From Priestia filamentosa (GTDB lineage: Bacteria; Bacillota; Bacilli; Bacillales; Bacillaceae_H): a stretch of DNA of 64,000 nt. Positions 33,571-44,501 of this stretch are shown one piece after another (positions within the stretch are counted from its first letter, which is position 1; each line of letters starts with the position of its first letter). Both the position numbers and the translations under genes were made by a program. A model generated the notes under the pieces. The model did no database searches and was not told the DNA's origin. It saw nothing but the letters and a program-made list of their open reading frames with translations. The stretch lies in contig NZ_FXAJ01000001.1 in the NCBI RefSeq assembly GCF_900177535.1, positions 62,001-126,000 on the forward strand. The letters run 5' to 3'.

Positions 33571-35289
33571 ATGGGGATGGAAGCGCTTCCGGTGATTAAT
33601 GGGAATTATAACTTACAAAATTATAATGATGTTTACAGCAATTTTAACTGGAAAAACGTTGAAGAGCAATTTTCGTGGTATGAGAGTGGGAAACTAAATA
33701 TGGCCTATGAAGCAATTGACAGGCATGCAAACTCTTTCAGGAAAAATAAAGTAGCGCTCTTTTACGAAAACGGAGAAAGAAAAGAGAAATATACTTTTAG
33801 GGAAATGAGTGCTTTGTCTAACAAAGCTGCCAATGTTCTCAAAAAGACAACAGATGTAGAAAAAGGGGACAGGGTGTTCATCTTTATGCCTCGATCGCCT
33901 GAACTGTACTTTGCAGTGCTAGGTGCTATTAAAGTAGGCGCAATTGTAGGGCCGCTTTTTGAAGCATTTATGGAGGGGGCTGTAAAAGATCGCTTAGAAG
34001 ATAGTGAAGCGAAAGTACTTATCACAACGAAGGAGCTGTTAGAAAGAGTTCCCGTCAGTGATCTTCCTGCTTTAAAAAGTGTTCTTATTGTAGGAGAAGA
34101 TGTTGAGGAAGACGATGTTTACCTTGATTTTAATAAACATTTTAGTGAAGCAAGTTCAACATTTGAGCCTGTTTGGGTAGAACGTGAGGACGGACTTATT
34201 CTTCACTATACGTCAGGATCAACTGGAAAACCAAAAGGTGTTTTACATGTACACAATGCTATGGTACAGCATTACCAAACAGCAAAATGGGTGCTTGACT
34301 TACAAGAAGACGATATTTACTGGTGCACAGCAGATCCAGGATGGGTAACAGGTACGTCTTATGGTATTTTTGGACCGTGGCTTGCTGGAGCAACAAATGT
34401 AATTGTTGGGGGCCGTTTTAGTCCTGATAACTGGTATAAAGCATTGGCTGATTATGGAGTAACTGTTTGGTATAGTGCTCCAACAGCGTTTAGAATGTTA
34501 ATGGGAGCAGGGGACGAGCTCATGAGGAAGTATGATTTAAGTAATCTTCGTCATATTGTGAGCGTTGGAGAGCCCCTAAATCCTGAAGTTATTAGATGGG
34601 GAATGAAAGTATTTAATCTTCGTATTCATGATACATGGTGGATGACAGAAACAGGAGGCCAAGTGATCTGTAATTACCCAGCAATGGAAATTCGTCCAGG
34701 ATCAATGGGGAAACCAATTCCAGGAATTAAGGCAGCCATTGTAGATGATAGAGGACAGGAGCTTCCTCCAAACCGTATGGGTAATCTAGCTATTGCAAAA
34801 GGGTGGCCTTCAATGATGAGGTCAATTTGGAATAACCCTGAAAAGTATGAAACGTATTTTATGCCTGGCGATTGGTATGTGTCAGGTGATTCGGCTTATA
34901 TGGATGAAGACGGATATTTTTGGTTCCAAGGAAGAGTAGATGACGTTATTATGACGTCGGGTGAACGAGTAGGTCCGTTTGAAGTGGAAAGTAAACTTGT
35001 AGAACATGAGGCTGTTGCAGAGGCAGGCGTTATCGGTAAGCCAGATCCTGTGCGTGGAGAAGTTATTAAAGCATTTATTGCTTTAAGAGATGGATATGAG
35101 CCTTCTGATGAACTTATCGAGAATATTCGTCAGTTTGTAAAGAAAGGCCTTGCAGCACATGCTGCACCACGAGAGATTGAATTTAGAGAAAAGCTACCGA
35201 AAACAAGAAGTGGAAAAATTATGCGTCGCGTGTTGAAAGCATGGGAGCTTGATTTGCCTGCTGGAGACCTTTCTTCAATGGAAGATTAA
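33571..35289 (+). CDS. acsA: Acetyl-CoA synthetase AcsA
   Basis: This 572-residue AMP-forming enzyme activates acetate to acetyl-CoA. The adenylation motif YTSGSTGKPKG is near residue 213, and WWMTETGG and YVSGD follow. The C-terminal KTRSGKIMRR holds the lysine that AcuA acetylates in relatives. AAGGAGG precedes ATG 33571; TTG 33547 overlaps it and is rejected. Confidence 0.95.
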   Translation: MGMEALPVINGNYNLQNYNDVYSNFNWKNVEEQFSWYESGKLNMAYEAIDRHANSFRKNKVALFYENGERKEKYTFREMSALSNKAANVLKKTTDVEKGDRVFIFMPRSPELYFAVLGAIKVGAIVGPLFEAFMEGAVKDRLEDSEAKVLITTKELLERVPVSDLPALKSVLIVGEDVEEDDVYLDFNKHFSEASSTFEPVWVEREDGLILHYTSGSTGKPKGVLHVHNAMVQHYQTAKWVLDLQEDDIYWCTADPGWVTGTSYGIFGPWLAGATNVIVGGRFSPDNWYKALADYGVTVWYSAPTAFRMLMGAGDELMRKYDLSNLRHIVSVGEPLNPEVIRWGMKVFNLRIHDTWWMTETGGQVICNYPAMEIRPGSMGKPIPGIKAAIVDDRGQELPPNRMGNLAIAKGWPSMMRSIWNNPEKYETYFMPGDWYVSGDSAYMDEDGYFWFQGRVDDVIMTSGERVGPFEVESKLVEHEAVAEAGVIGKPDPVRGEVIKAFIALRDGYEPSDELIENIRQFVKKGLAAHAAPREIEFREKLPKTRSGKIMRRVLKAWELDLPAGDLSSMED

Positions 35290-35290
35290 T

Positions 35291-35328
35291 AAAAAGAGAG
35301 ACTGCTTTTATAGCAGTCTCTCTTTTTT
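35291..35328. terminator. Bidirectional terminator acsA/PBP
   Basis: AGAGAGACTGC pairs with GCAGTCTCTCT, with A and T runs on the two sides. Confidence 0.92.
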
Positions 35329-37402
35329 AAGGTTGAAAGCGTTCAGATGGAGCTATAAGATTAGGTTCCACTCGATATGCTGCATTCATATACTGAGCCC
35401 ACAGTCGTAAGTGATCTCCTGGTTTTGCTGAACTTTGCGGACTATTTAAGCGTCCTACCCATGTTCCAAATGTTACATTTGGATTCGATGCAACAAACCA
35501 TAAATCATTTTCATTTTGAGTTGTTCCAGTTTTTCCAGCAAGATCAGAATTAAACTGTAAGTAACTTCGTACTCTTGCAGCGGTTCCTGTTTGGACAACA
35601 TCTCTCATTATACTAATCATTTGGTTAGAAGTATTAGTAGAGAACACGGTTGTTGGTTTTGTCTCGTGTTGATATAAAACTTTCCCATCGCGCGTTTCAA
35701 TTTTTTCGATAAGGTAAGCGTCCTTGAATTGGCCTTTATTCGCAAACGTTGTATAAGCATTGACGTTTTCTTCAACTGTTACGCCTGTTCGCATGGCTCC
35801 TAATGCAAGGGAAGCATTCACGTAATCCTCTTTTTGGAGAGAAGTAAAGCCCATTTTTTCTAGGTAAGAGACTGGATTGTTTCCTTTGTTCATCTTATAT
35901 ACTCTCGCAGCTGGAATATTGTAAGAGTATGTAAGTGCTTTTCTTACCGTTACTGGAGCAGTATAATTTTTTCCTGCATTTTTTGGTGACCAGTTTCCCC
36001 AAGTAAAGGCACTATTACTAATCGTAGAGTTAGCGGAAATTAATCCGTTTTGGATAGCAGGTGCATATACAAGCAGTGGCTTCATTGTTGAACCATTAGG
36101 CTTTTCTACGCTTGTAGCATAGTTATATTGAGAACTTTCGTAATCGCGGCCTCCAACAAAACTAATAATAGCTCCTGTTTTGTTATCAATCATCACACTA
36201 CCGGTATTGACTTTTACGTAATTATTAAAGCCGTTGAAATTTTTCGTTACGTTTTCCATTGCATCATAGATATCTTTATGAATTGTAGTGTGAATGCGGT
36301 AACCGTTTTGTCTCATATTAAGATCTGCTTGCTCGGTATACTGTTGAAGAAGAGCTTTATCACCATAGAGCTTTTCTGTACTAATACCTGCTTTGTTTGC
36401 AAGCTGCTCTGCTAAAATTTTACGCACTTGCTTTTCCACTTCAAAATTCAACCAAGGATACTTTTCTACAACAGAAGGAGAAGAAGTTTTAAAGTCTTTT
36501 GTAATATCGTAGTTTATTGCTTGTTCATACTCCTGTTTGGTAATGTACCCAGCTCGTTTCATGCGGAAGAGCACGGTTTTCATTCGTTTTACTCCTGGAG
36601 AAAGATCTTCCTTTAATTGTCCAGCTTGCGTAAATGGTGTATAGCGGGATGGACTTTGAGGAAGGCCAGCAATAAAGGCTGCTTGTTCAAGTGTCAGATC
36701 TTTTGCATCTCGTCCAAACAGTCCTTGAGCAGCTGTTTGAACACCTGCAATATTGCTTCCCGCTGAATTTCTTCCAAAGTAAGCAACGTTTAGATAAGCT
36801 TCTAAAATTTCCTCTTTGGAGAAGTAGTTTTCAACACGGAGGGCAAGAAGAATCTCATTTGCTTTCCTTGTAAAGGAAACTTCATTTGTTAACATCTGAT
36901 TTTTAATAAGCTGCTGTGTTAATGTACTTCCGCCTGTTCTCGTAGCAGAATTTGAAACATCTTGATAAAGAGCTCGAAGAACAGCTTTTGGAACTACTCC
37001 GTCATGTTTATAGAAATACTCATCTTCTGTCGAAATGAGGGCATTAACGAGGTGAGGAGAAACATTTTCTAACTTCACTTCATCACGCTCAAGATTTGAT
37101 CGTAGCTTTCCTAGAGATACATTGTTAGCAAAGTAAATTTCGCTTGTTTCGCTATAATTCGTTAAAGCGTCACTCATCTCCTTTTTAGAAGGAGGTGACT
37201 CGTCTTTAATGAGGGAAGCAAAATATCCAGAGCCTGCTCCAAAGGCAAATGAACCGATTACAAGTAAAAAAATGAAGCCAATAATAACAATATTATAAAT
37301 AACGAGAGAGGCTAACTTTCCTCTTTTTATATAAGTGGATGATTGTCCATCTTTAAGGCTAGCTAATAGCTCCTTTAGTTTTGTTTTCCACTTTTCCCAC
37401 AT
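35327..37402 (-). CDS. Class A penicillin-binding protein
   Basis: The 691-residue bifunctional peptidoglycan synthase has a membrane anchor at about residues 30-58. Its GT51 transglycosylase domain contains ISTEDEYFYKHDGV and TGGSTLTQQL. The transpeptidase domain has the active-site serine in GSTMKP, then YSYN and KTGTT. It makes and crosslinks glycan strands outside the membrane. AAGGGGG precedes ATG 37402. Which B. subtilis PBP is orthologous is uncertain. Confidence 0.92.
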   Translation of the reverse strand: MWEKWKTKLKELLASLKDGQSSTYIKRGKLASLVIYNIVIIGFIFLLVIGSFAFGAGSGYFASLIKDESPPSKKEMSDALTNYSETSEIYFANNVSLGKLRSNLERDEVKLENVSPHLVNALISTEDEYFYKHDGVVPKAVLRALYQDVSNSATRTGGSTLTQQLIKNQMLTNEVSFTRKANEILLALRVENYFSKEEILEAYLNVAYFGRNSAGSNIAGVQTAAQGLFGRDAKDLTLEQAAFIAGLPQSPSRYTPFTQAGQLKEDLSPGVKRMKTVLFRMKRAGYITKQEYEQAINYDITKDFKTSSPSVVEKYPWLNFEVEKQVRKILAEQLANKAGISTEKLYGDKALLQQYTEQADLNMRQNGYRIHTTIHKDIYDAMENVTKNFNGFNNYVKVNTGSVMIDNKTGAIISFVGGRDYESSQYNYATSVEKPNGSTMKPLLVYAPAIQNGLISANSTISNSAFTWGNWSPKNAGKNYTAPVTVRKALTYSYNIPAARVYKMNKGNNPVSYLEKMGFTSLQKEDYVNASLALGAMRTGVTVEENVNAYTTFANKGQFKDAYLIEKIETRDGKVLYQHETKPTTVFSTNTSNQMISIMRDVVQTGTAARVRSYLQFNSDLAGKTGTTQNENDLWFVASNPNVTFGTWVGRLNSPQSSAKPGDHLRLWAQYMNAAYRVEPNLIAPSERFQP

Positions 37403-37523
37403 ATATGATATCCCCCTTACTTCTGTTTATTATAGCATAGTTATTTTTACGAGAAATGTAGTATTTTGTCTTTAATGTAGTATATTTTCCATAATATTTG
37501 ATACCTGTTTTTAGGACCAGTTC

Positions 37524-37552
37524 TTGCAATTTAAGATAAAATCGTTCATAAT
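37524..37552 (+). promoter_or_regulatory. tyrS promoter
   Basis: TTGCAA (37524-37529), 17 bases, CATAAT (37547-37552), placed just ahead of the T-box leader. Confidence 0.65.
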
Positions 37553-37559
37553 CAATGAT

Positions 37560-39118
<1,559 letters not shown>

Positions 39119-39122
39119 TGAA

Positions 39123-39157
39123 AAAAGAAGCTAAACATTTATTGTTTAGCTTCTTTT
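39123..39157 (+). terminator. Terminator after tyrS
   Basis: AAAGAAGCTAAACA pairs with TGTTTAGCTTCTTT, ending in T. Confidence 0.9.
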
Positions 39158-39168
39158 CATATATAAAT

Positions 39169-39201
39169 AAAAAAGCGATTGGACCAGTCCAATCGCTTTT
39201 T
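39169..39201 (-). terminator. Terminator of rpsD
   Basis: AAAAAGCGATTGGA-CCAG-TCCAATCGCTTTTT is a strong stem; read on the minus strand it ends rpsD. Confidence 0.9.
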
Positions 39202-39205
39202 GTTA

Positions 39206-39808
39206 TTAACGAGAGTAGAACTCTACGATAAGTGCTTCGTTGATCTCAGCTGGTAATTCAGAACGCTCTGGTAAGCGAGTGAAAGTACCTTCTAATTTCT
39301 CAGCATCAAATGTAACATAATCAGGTACGAAGTTTGTTACTTCGATTGCTTCTTTAACGATAGAAAGGTTACGTGACTTTTCACGTACAGAAACAACTTG
39401 ACCTGGAGTTACACGGTAAGATGGGATGTCAACGCGAGAACCATCAACAAGAATATGACCATGGTTAACTAATTGACGAGCTTGACGACGAGTGCGTGCA
39501 AGACCTAGACGATATACGATGTTATCAAGACGAGCTTCAAGAAGTGTCATGAAGTTTTCACCGTGGATACCTTCCATTTTACCTGCTTTTACGAATAAGT
39601 TACGGAATTGACGTTCGTTAACTCCGTACATATGACGTAATTTTTGTTTCTCTTGTAATTGTAAACCATACTCAGAGATTTTTTTACGTTGTCCTGGACC
39701 GTGTGGACCTGGAGCGTAAGGACGTTTTTCTAATTCTTTACCTGTTCCGCTTAGTGAAACACCTAAACGACGAGATAATTTCCAACTTGGACCTGTATAG
39801 CGAGCCAT
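39206..39808 (-). CDS. rpsD: Ribosomal protein S4
   Basis: The 200-residue primary 16S rRNA-binding protein of the small subunit. It starts [16 protein letters not shown] and carries the S4 RNA-binding domain [39 protein letters not shown] precedes ATG 39808. As in B. subtilis it is alone and follows tyrS; a leader RNA is probable. Confidence 0.98.
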   Translation of the reverse strand: MARYTGPSWKLSRRLGVSLSGTGKELEKRPYAPGPHGPGQRKKISEYGLQLQEKQKLRHMYGVNERQFRNLFVKAGKMEGIHGENFMTLLEARLDNIVYRLGLARTRRQARQLVNHGHILVDGSRVDIPSYRVTPGQVVSVREKSRNLSIVKEAIEVTNFVPDYVTFDAEKLEGTFTRLPERSELPAEINEALIVEFYSR

Positions 39809-39814
39809 AATGAC

Positions 39815-40030
39815 TCCTCCTTTTGTGTGTTTTTATTTCGCATGAAATAAAAACAGCCACAATCCTTTATCATGTTCATTTTGTTTTCATGCATCCTCGC
39901 TCCAGCAGCCAAGAGTTACAAGATACACCTTATCGCTAAGGAACAAAATGAATTCACCATAAAGATTGCCAGTACTGCCTTTCATATTTCACACAGAGAG
40001 TATTATATAATCTTCTCAGAAAAAAATCAA
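39815..40030 (-). promoter_or_regulatory. rpsD promoter and probable S4 autoregulatory leader
   Basis: On the minus strand TTGATT (40030-40025), 17 bases, TATAAT (40007-40002) is a good promoter. The leader of about 180 bases contains an 11-bp helix, TTCATTTTGTT with AACAAAATGAA (plus-strand 39876-39886 and 39943-39953), consistent with the S4 leader RNA known in Bacillus, to which S4 binds to repress itself. Confidence 0.65.
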
Positions 40031-40204
40031 ATCTTTTTCTGTATAAAACAAATAAAGGAAGAAAAAGAGTGAAAGGTTAGAAGAAAACTTTTGAGGGTAC
40101 AAAGTAATAGGTAAATGTAACTATATTGGTTACAATATATACTATAATTTAGAATACATACCTTAAATTACAATAGGAAGTTTATTTAAATTAAGGAGTT
40201 TGAT

Positions 40205-42024
40205 ATGCCTATAGAAAAACTAATGACCCATGTAAAACAAGCTTTTTTTGATATGCTTATGAAAAAAATACCTAAAGAAAATCCTTCCTCCTTATATGAA
40301 GAGGTCCTCCGTATTCTTGTTGATTCCTGTACATTAGAAGGTGCGTTTCTAGTATACGAAGTGGATAAATATATAGTGACTAGTGAGGAGGTTGCGTGGA
40401 ATGAAGAACATAATATAGTAAACAGCGTTCAAAAAGTACCAGGTGATCAAACGATTTTTTCTTTTCAAGAGAGGGGAAGGGAAATCGCTGTTTTTCAATT
40501 TCCTTTTCTATCTTTGAAGGAATTTTATTTAGGAATTGTATACAGAGCAAATACTTTACCACCTGAATTTTCTCCTCTTTTATGGACAACATGTGCTCAG
40601 TTTTTAGAGTATGTAGATAAAGAGATAGAAAAAGAATATGAGAGAGCCCGATATGCAGGCCTTTACGATTTAACAATGAAGCTTTATTCTTCATTAGATT
40701 CTAATCAAGTGTTAAAAGATGTTATTACGGCGCTTGATACCATTTGTCCAAAAACAGAGTGTTCGCTTATTCTTTCACATGATAGTGAAGTAAGTCATGA
40801 TTTTCCTATTCGTACAATGAAATATAACGACCAAAAGTTGAGTCCTGCAGTAATGAAAGCTTATGTTTCAGGAAGAATTCATATTGAAATGATAAAAGAT
40901 GGAAAAAATCTGTTCTATATGCACCTTTGCAAGGAAAGCAAGGAGTGTATGGGGTTCTTGAAATGATCGGAGAAAATGGAGTTATTTGCTCAGAGCAGGA
41001 AATGAATTTTATTGAAAAATTCGCTCATACAACAGGAGCAGCTTTAGAAAATGCCAAGCTTCATGAACAGTTGGAACAGGTGATTGAAGATGTCAAACTT
41101 ATTAATGAGACTTCACATAAGCTCAACTCAAGTCTACGGTTAGACGATACGATTCATTATATGACAGAGAAAATCCTTCCTTTTTTCATGCTAAAGGTGT
41201 TGGTTTTCTTCTCTGTAATTACAAATGATAAGTATAAAATATTAGAAGGTAGTACAGAATTATTTTTTCAAACAAAAAACAAGCCTTATATTGATAAAAT
41301 TTATAAGAAAATTAACAGAGAAAAAGAGTCGAAATTTATCAATGACACAGATACACTATTTGGCGAGAAGTTTCCATATCGTTCTCTTATTGCTCTTCCT
41401 ATGATTCACAACAATAAAATGTTCGGACTTGTCCTCATTGTTCATGTTAAGCCATACTTCTTTATATTTAACCACTATAGAGTATTACAATCCCTTGTAC
41501 ATCATTCAACACTTGCTTTTACAAATTCTATTTTGCGAGAGGAGTTAGAAAGTTTAGTTGTAACAGATCACCTTACAAAACTTTATTCACGAAGTTATCT
41601 AGATGAGCAAATTCAGCAGTCTATAGAACGGGACAAACTTGGTTCTCTTCTTTTGTTGGATATTGATAATTTTAAGCAAGTGAATGATACGTATGGTCAT
41701 CAAACAGGAGATCAAGTCATTATACAAGTGGCCTCAATTATAAAAAATAATTTGAGAGATGGAAATATTGGAGCTAGATGGGGAGGTGAAGAGCTTGCTG
41801 TTTATTTGCCAAATGTTCCACAACATATCGCAGTCAGTATTGCACAGCGCCTTGTCGCAGAAGTCCATAAGGAAACTGTTCCACATACAACCGTTTCGTG
41901 CGGCGTTTCATCGTGGGAAAGGGGTGAAAAGTCAGCACATCGGTTATTTATTAAGGCTGATAAAGCTCTTTATCAAGCGAAAAATAACGGGAAAAATCAG
42001 GTTGTAAAAAGTTGTGAAAAATAA
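40205..42024 (+). pseudogene. dgcP: GAF-GGDEF diguanylate cyclase DgcP (YtrP), frameshifted
   Basis: The gene encodes a GAF-containing diguanylate cyclase that makes c-di-GMP, corresponding to B. subtilis ytrP/dgcP beside rpsD. The frame is broken: residues up to NLFY (40205-40917) are in frame 2, and the rest, from APLQGKQGVYGVLE (40921 on) to the end, is in frame 1. Removing the extra AT in CTATATGCA (40916-40922) restores one frame of about 605 residues. The C-terminal domain has DHLTKLYSRSYLDE, DIDNFKQVND and active site GGEEL. AAGGAG precedes ATG 40205. A sequencing error cannot be excluded. Confidence 0.8.
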
Positions 42025-42074
42025 AGAAGCTGCCAGGATACCACTTTTTGTGGTTTATTGGCAGCTTCTTTATT
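42021..42074. terminator. Bidirectional terminator dgcP/ytsP
   Basis: AATAAAGAAGCTGCCA pairs with TGGCAGCTTCTTTATT, with an inner hairpin ACCAC/GTGGT. Confidence 0.9.
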
Positions 42075-42558
42075 ATAGCGTTTGAACTAATACGTCAACA
42101 AACTGATTTAGATATTTTTCATCTTGTTCATCAAAACGGTTTTTAACAGGGCTATCAATATCTAAGACTCCAATTGTTTTTCCATCTTTGATAATTGGAA
42201 CAACAATCTCAGATTGAGAAGCACTGTCACAAGCAATGTGGCCTGGAAACTCGTGTACATCTTTAACACGAAGTGTCTTTTGTTCAGCAGCAGCAGTACC
42301 GCAAACGCCTCTTCCAAATGGAATTCGAACGCATGCAGGAAGCCCTTGGAAAGGTCCAAGAACAAGTTGATTTTTAGCTTCATCTGTAAGATAAAAACCA
42401 ACCCAGTTGATTTCTTCTAAAAATTGATTTAGAAGTGATGAAGCGTTCGCCAAATTAGCAATAGTGTTTGGTTCATCAGCTGTTAGAGCTTGAAGTTGTT
42501 TAATAACAAGCTCAAAGTCTTTCTCTCTTTGTCCACTATAATTTTCGACATGAAACAT
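42073..42558 (-). CDS. ytsP: Free methionine-(R)-sulfoxide reductase, GAF domain (YtsP)
   Basis: The 161-residue single GAF domain has the three fRMsr cysteines in ACVRIPFGRGVCGTAA and HIACD, which reduce free methionine-R-sulfoxide. NWVGFYL is the conserved ligand pocket strand. Start ATG 42558 follows a GAAAGGGG; the longer frame to 42591 is unlikely. In B. subtilis it is next to dgcP, as here. Confidence 0.92.
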   Translation of the reverse strand: MFHVENYSGQREKDFELVIKQLQALTADEPNTIANLANASSLLNQFLEEINWVGFYLTDEAKNQLVLGPFQGLPACVRIPFGRGVCGTAAAEQKTLRVKDVHEFPGHIACDSASQSEIVVPIIKDGKTIGVLDIDSPVKNRFDEQDEKYLNQFVDVLVQTL

Positions 42559-42800
42559 GGAAAAACCCCTTTCAACTATAAAAAAAATCAAATTTCGATT
42601 TCATATTTATAGAACCTTCAAACTTTGTCGAGTAAAAAGAGGAGGAAAGAAGGTTCATAAAACGAATCATCTATAATAAAGTCAAAAAATTAGATATTCT
42701 GCTCGTGTTTAATATTACTAGTACCCTTTATGTCTGCTTCTGTCACAATAGCCCTTATTATAAATTCCTTTTGTATCGTTCAAAGTATTGTTGCACATTC

Positions 42801-42817
42801 GTTTGTAATTTGCAAAC
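42801..42817. promoter_or_regulatory. Palindrome upstream of refZ
   Basis: GTTTGTAATTTGCAAAC is a 17-base near-perfect palindrome 23 bases before the refZ start. It looks like a TetR-type operator and may mediate autoregulation. Similarity to the chromosomal RefZ-binding motifs was not tested. Confidence 0.45.
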
Positions 42818-42839
42818 ACTTTATATTGAGAGGGTGACA

Positions 42840-43481
42840 ATGTTGAAGGAAAAAGTAGAAACAAAAGAAAGAGTGTTGGATGCAGCTGTTTCCTTGTTTC
42901 AAATTAAAGGATTTAACGGGACTTCTGTTCGCGAGATTGCGAAAAAGGCAGGTGTGAATGTAGCAAATATCTCTTACTACTTTGATGGGAAAGAGGGACT
43001 CCTTGAGTATATTGTTACTAAGTTCTTTGAAGGCTATATTAAAGAAATGGATAAAGTATGGCGATCATTTCAAAATCGGCCTGTGCGAGAATGCTTCGGT
43101 CAAATGCTTTTTCACTTAATGAAATATCAGCACAAACATAGGGAAGTTGCTCGGGTCATTTACCGGGAACTTTCCGTAGATACAACGTTTGTTCGGGAGA
43201 TTATGTCAACCTATTTAACGAAAGAGAAATATTATTTAAAAATGCTCCTAGAGCTTGGCATGAAAAGAAAAGAATTTCGACATGTGAGTATTTCATTTAC
43301 AATTATGCAGCTTAAGGGCATGATGACAATGCCGTATTTGCATCAGCAGTATGCAGCGGAAGTGCTTCATGTCCTCACACATGAGGAGTATTTTGTTACT
43401 AAATATACGAGTGAGCTACAGCAGTGGATTAACGAGCATATATGCTTGCCATGCGCTCCGCTGCAGCTTGTTGTAAAATAA
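42840..43481 (+). CDS. refZ: TetR-family cell-division regulator RefZ
   Basis: The 213-residue protein has an N-terminal TetR HTH with RVLDAAVSLFQIKGFNGTSVREIAKKAGVNVANISYYFDGKEGLLEYI. RefZ (YttP) binds sites near the origin and acts on FtsZ during sporulation. Location between ytsP and hisJ supports the assignment. Start ATG 42840 follows GAGAGGGTGA; the upstream extension to 42705 is cysteine-rich junk. Confidence 0.88.
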   Translation: MLKEKVETKERVLDAAVSLFQIKGFNGTSVREIAKKAGVNVANISYYFDGKEGLLEYIVTKFFEGYIKEMDKVWRSFQNRPVRECFGQMLFHLMKYQHKHREVARVIYRELSVDTTFVREIMSTYLTKEKYYLKMLLELGMKRKEFRHVSISFTIMQLKGMMTMPYLHQQYAAEVLHVLTHEEYFVTKYTSELQQWINEHICLPCAPLQLVVK

Positions 43482-43484
43482 CAT

Positions 43485-44279
43485 TTATCTTTCAAAAAGT
43501 TTTGTGTAGCTTTGACCAACATCCTTCGCACAATGGGCATCTGACCCATAAACAAGAGGGATGTTTTTTTGTTGAGCAAGTGCAACAACTTCTTTAGAAG
43601 GATATGCTTCTTGACAAAGTGGTTTGTGAAATCCAGCTGCATTATAATCGAGTTCTAAATTTCGGTTCTTCACTTCATGTAAAATATGCAAAACTTCATT
43701 TTGAAAAGAGACTTCACATGGAAACTTTTTTTGGAATTTATGAACAAGTGTTATATGACCTATTCGTTTCGGCTTGTAAGACCCTAAATCTGCTTTAACT
43801 GATGAAGCAACTGCTTCAAAATAAGCTTTGTAAACTTCTTCCACAGAGCCAAACTTTGTGATAATATGTTCAAATTCTTCCTCACTATAGTCTAAACAGT
43901 AAAACGAATCTTCTCTATTAAGGAAATGAACAGACAATAAGCTATCGTCAAGATATGGCCCATATGTATTAAGAAATTGCCTAGTCTCTTCTTCATATTC
44001 GTTAATATAATCTACCTCTAATCCAACATTAATCTTCACTTCTTTTTGAAACTCTTTCTTCACTTTCTCAATTTGCTCAATATAGAGTTCCATTTCGCTC
44101 ATTTTCATAGCACTATCTTTCAATGGAGTAGGATCCTTGAAAGAAGGAGGAAGGGGAGCATGCTCTGTGAAAGAAATTTCTTCAAATCCTTGTGTAACTG
44201 CTTTATAAACATAACTCCTTAATTCATCACTTGAACCATGGGGACAAAATGGAGTATGAATGTGACCGTCTTTCTTCAT
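43485..44279 (-). CDS. hisJ: Histidinol-phosphatase, PHP family
   Basis: The 264-residue PHP-domain phosphatase dephosphorylates histidinol phosphate, the penultimate step of histidine synthesis. It shows HIHTPFCPHG, FTEHAP, and the C-terminal GSDAH metal motifs. It corresponds to B. subtilis ytvP/hisJ, separate from the his operon. AAGGAGAGAG precedes ATG 44279. It is convergent with refZ with only 3 bases between. Confidence 0.93.
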   Translation of the reverse strand: MKKDGHIHTPFCPHGSSDELRSYVYKAVTQGFEEISFTEHAPLPPSFKDPTPLKDSAMKMSEMELYIEQIEKVKKEFQKEVKINVGLEVDYINEYEEETRQFLNTYGPYLDDSLLSVHFLNREDSFYCLDYSEEEFEHIITKFGSVEEVYKAYFEAVASSVKADLGSYKPKRIGHITLVHKFQKKFPCEVSFQNEVLHILHEVKNRNLELDYNAAGFHKPLCQEAYPSKEVVALAQQKNIPLVYGSDAHCAKDVGQSYTKLFER

Positions 44280-44304
44280 AATGTCTCTCTCCTTAACAGC
44301 AAAA

Positions 44305-44318
44305 TATAAGCGTTTTCG
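44305..44318. promoter_or_regulatory. cre-like sequence upstream of hisJ/ezrA
   Basis: TATAAGCGTTTTCG read on the minus strand matches 12 of 14 cre positions (mismatches at 1 and 13). Neither gene is a usual CcpA target, so the call is weak. Confidence 0.3.
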
Positions 44319-44501
44319 ATAAAAAAATGCTAGAATGTAGAAAAGTATGAGGAATATTGTTTATTTCGCTAAAAAAATTTAAAAATTTCCTCAAAAAATG
44401 TTATGAACATGGTATCATAAAAGCATTGACAAAAACATCATTCATTACATATTTACATAAGAAAATTGAACAGTCGGACGGCATTGTGAGGGGGAATAAA
44501 G

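Noticed and set aside
42705-42839. N-terminal extension of refZ
   Set aside because: Cysteine- and tyrosine-rich sequence unlike any TetR protein; it contains the palindrome and the promoter region.
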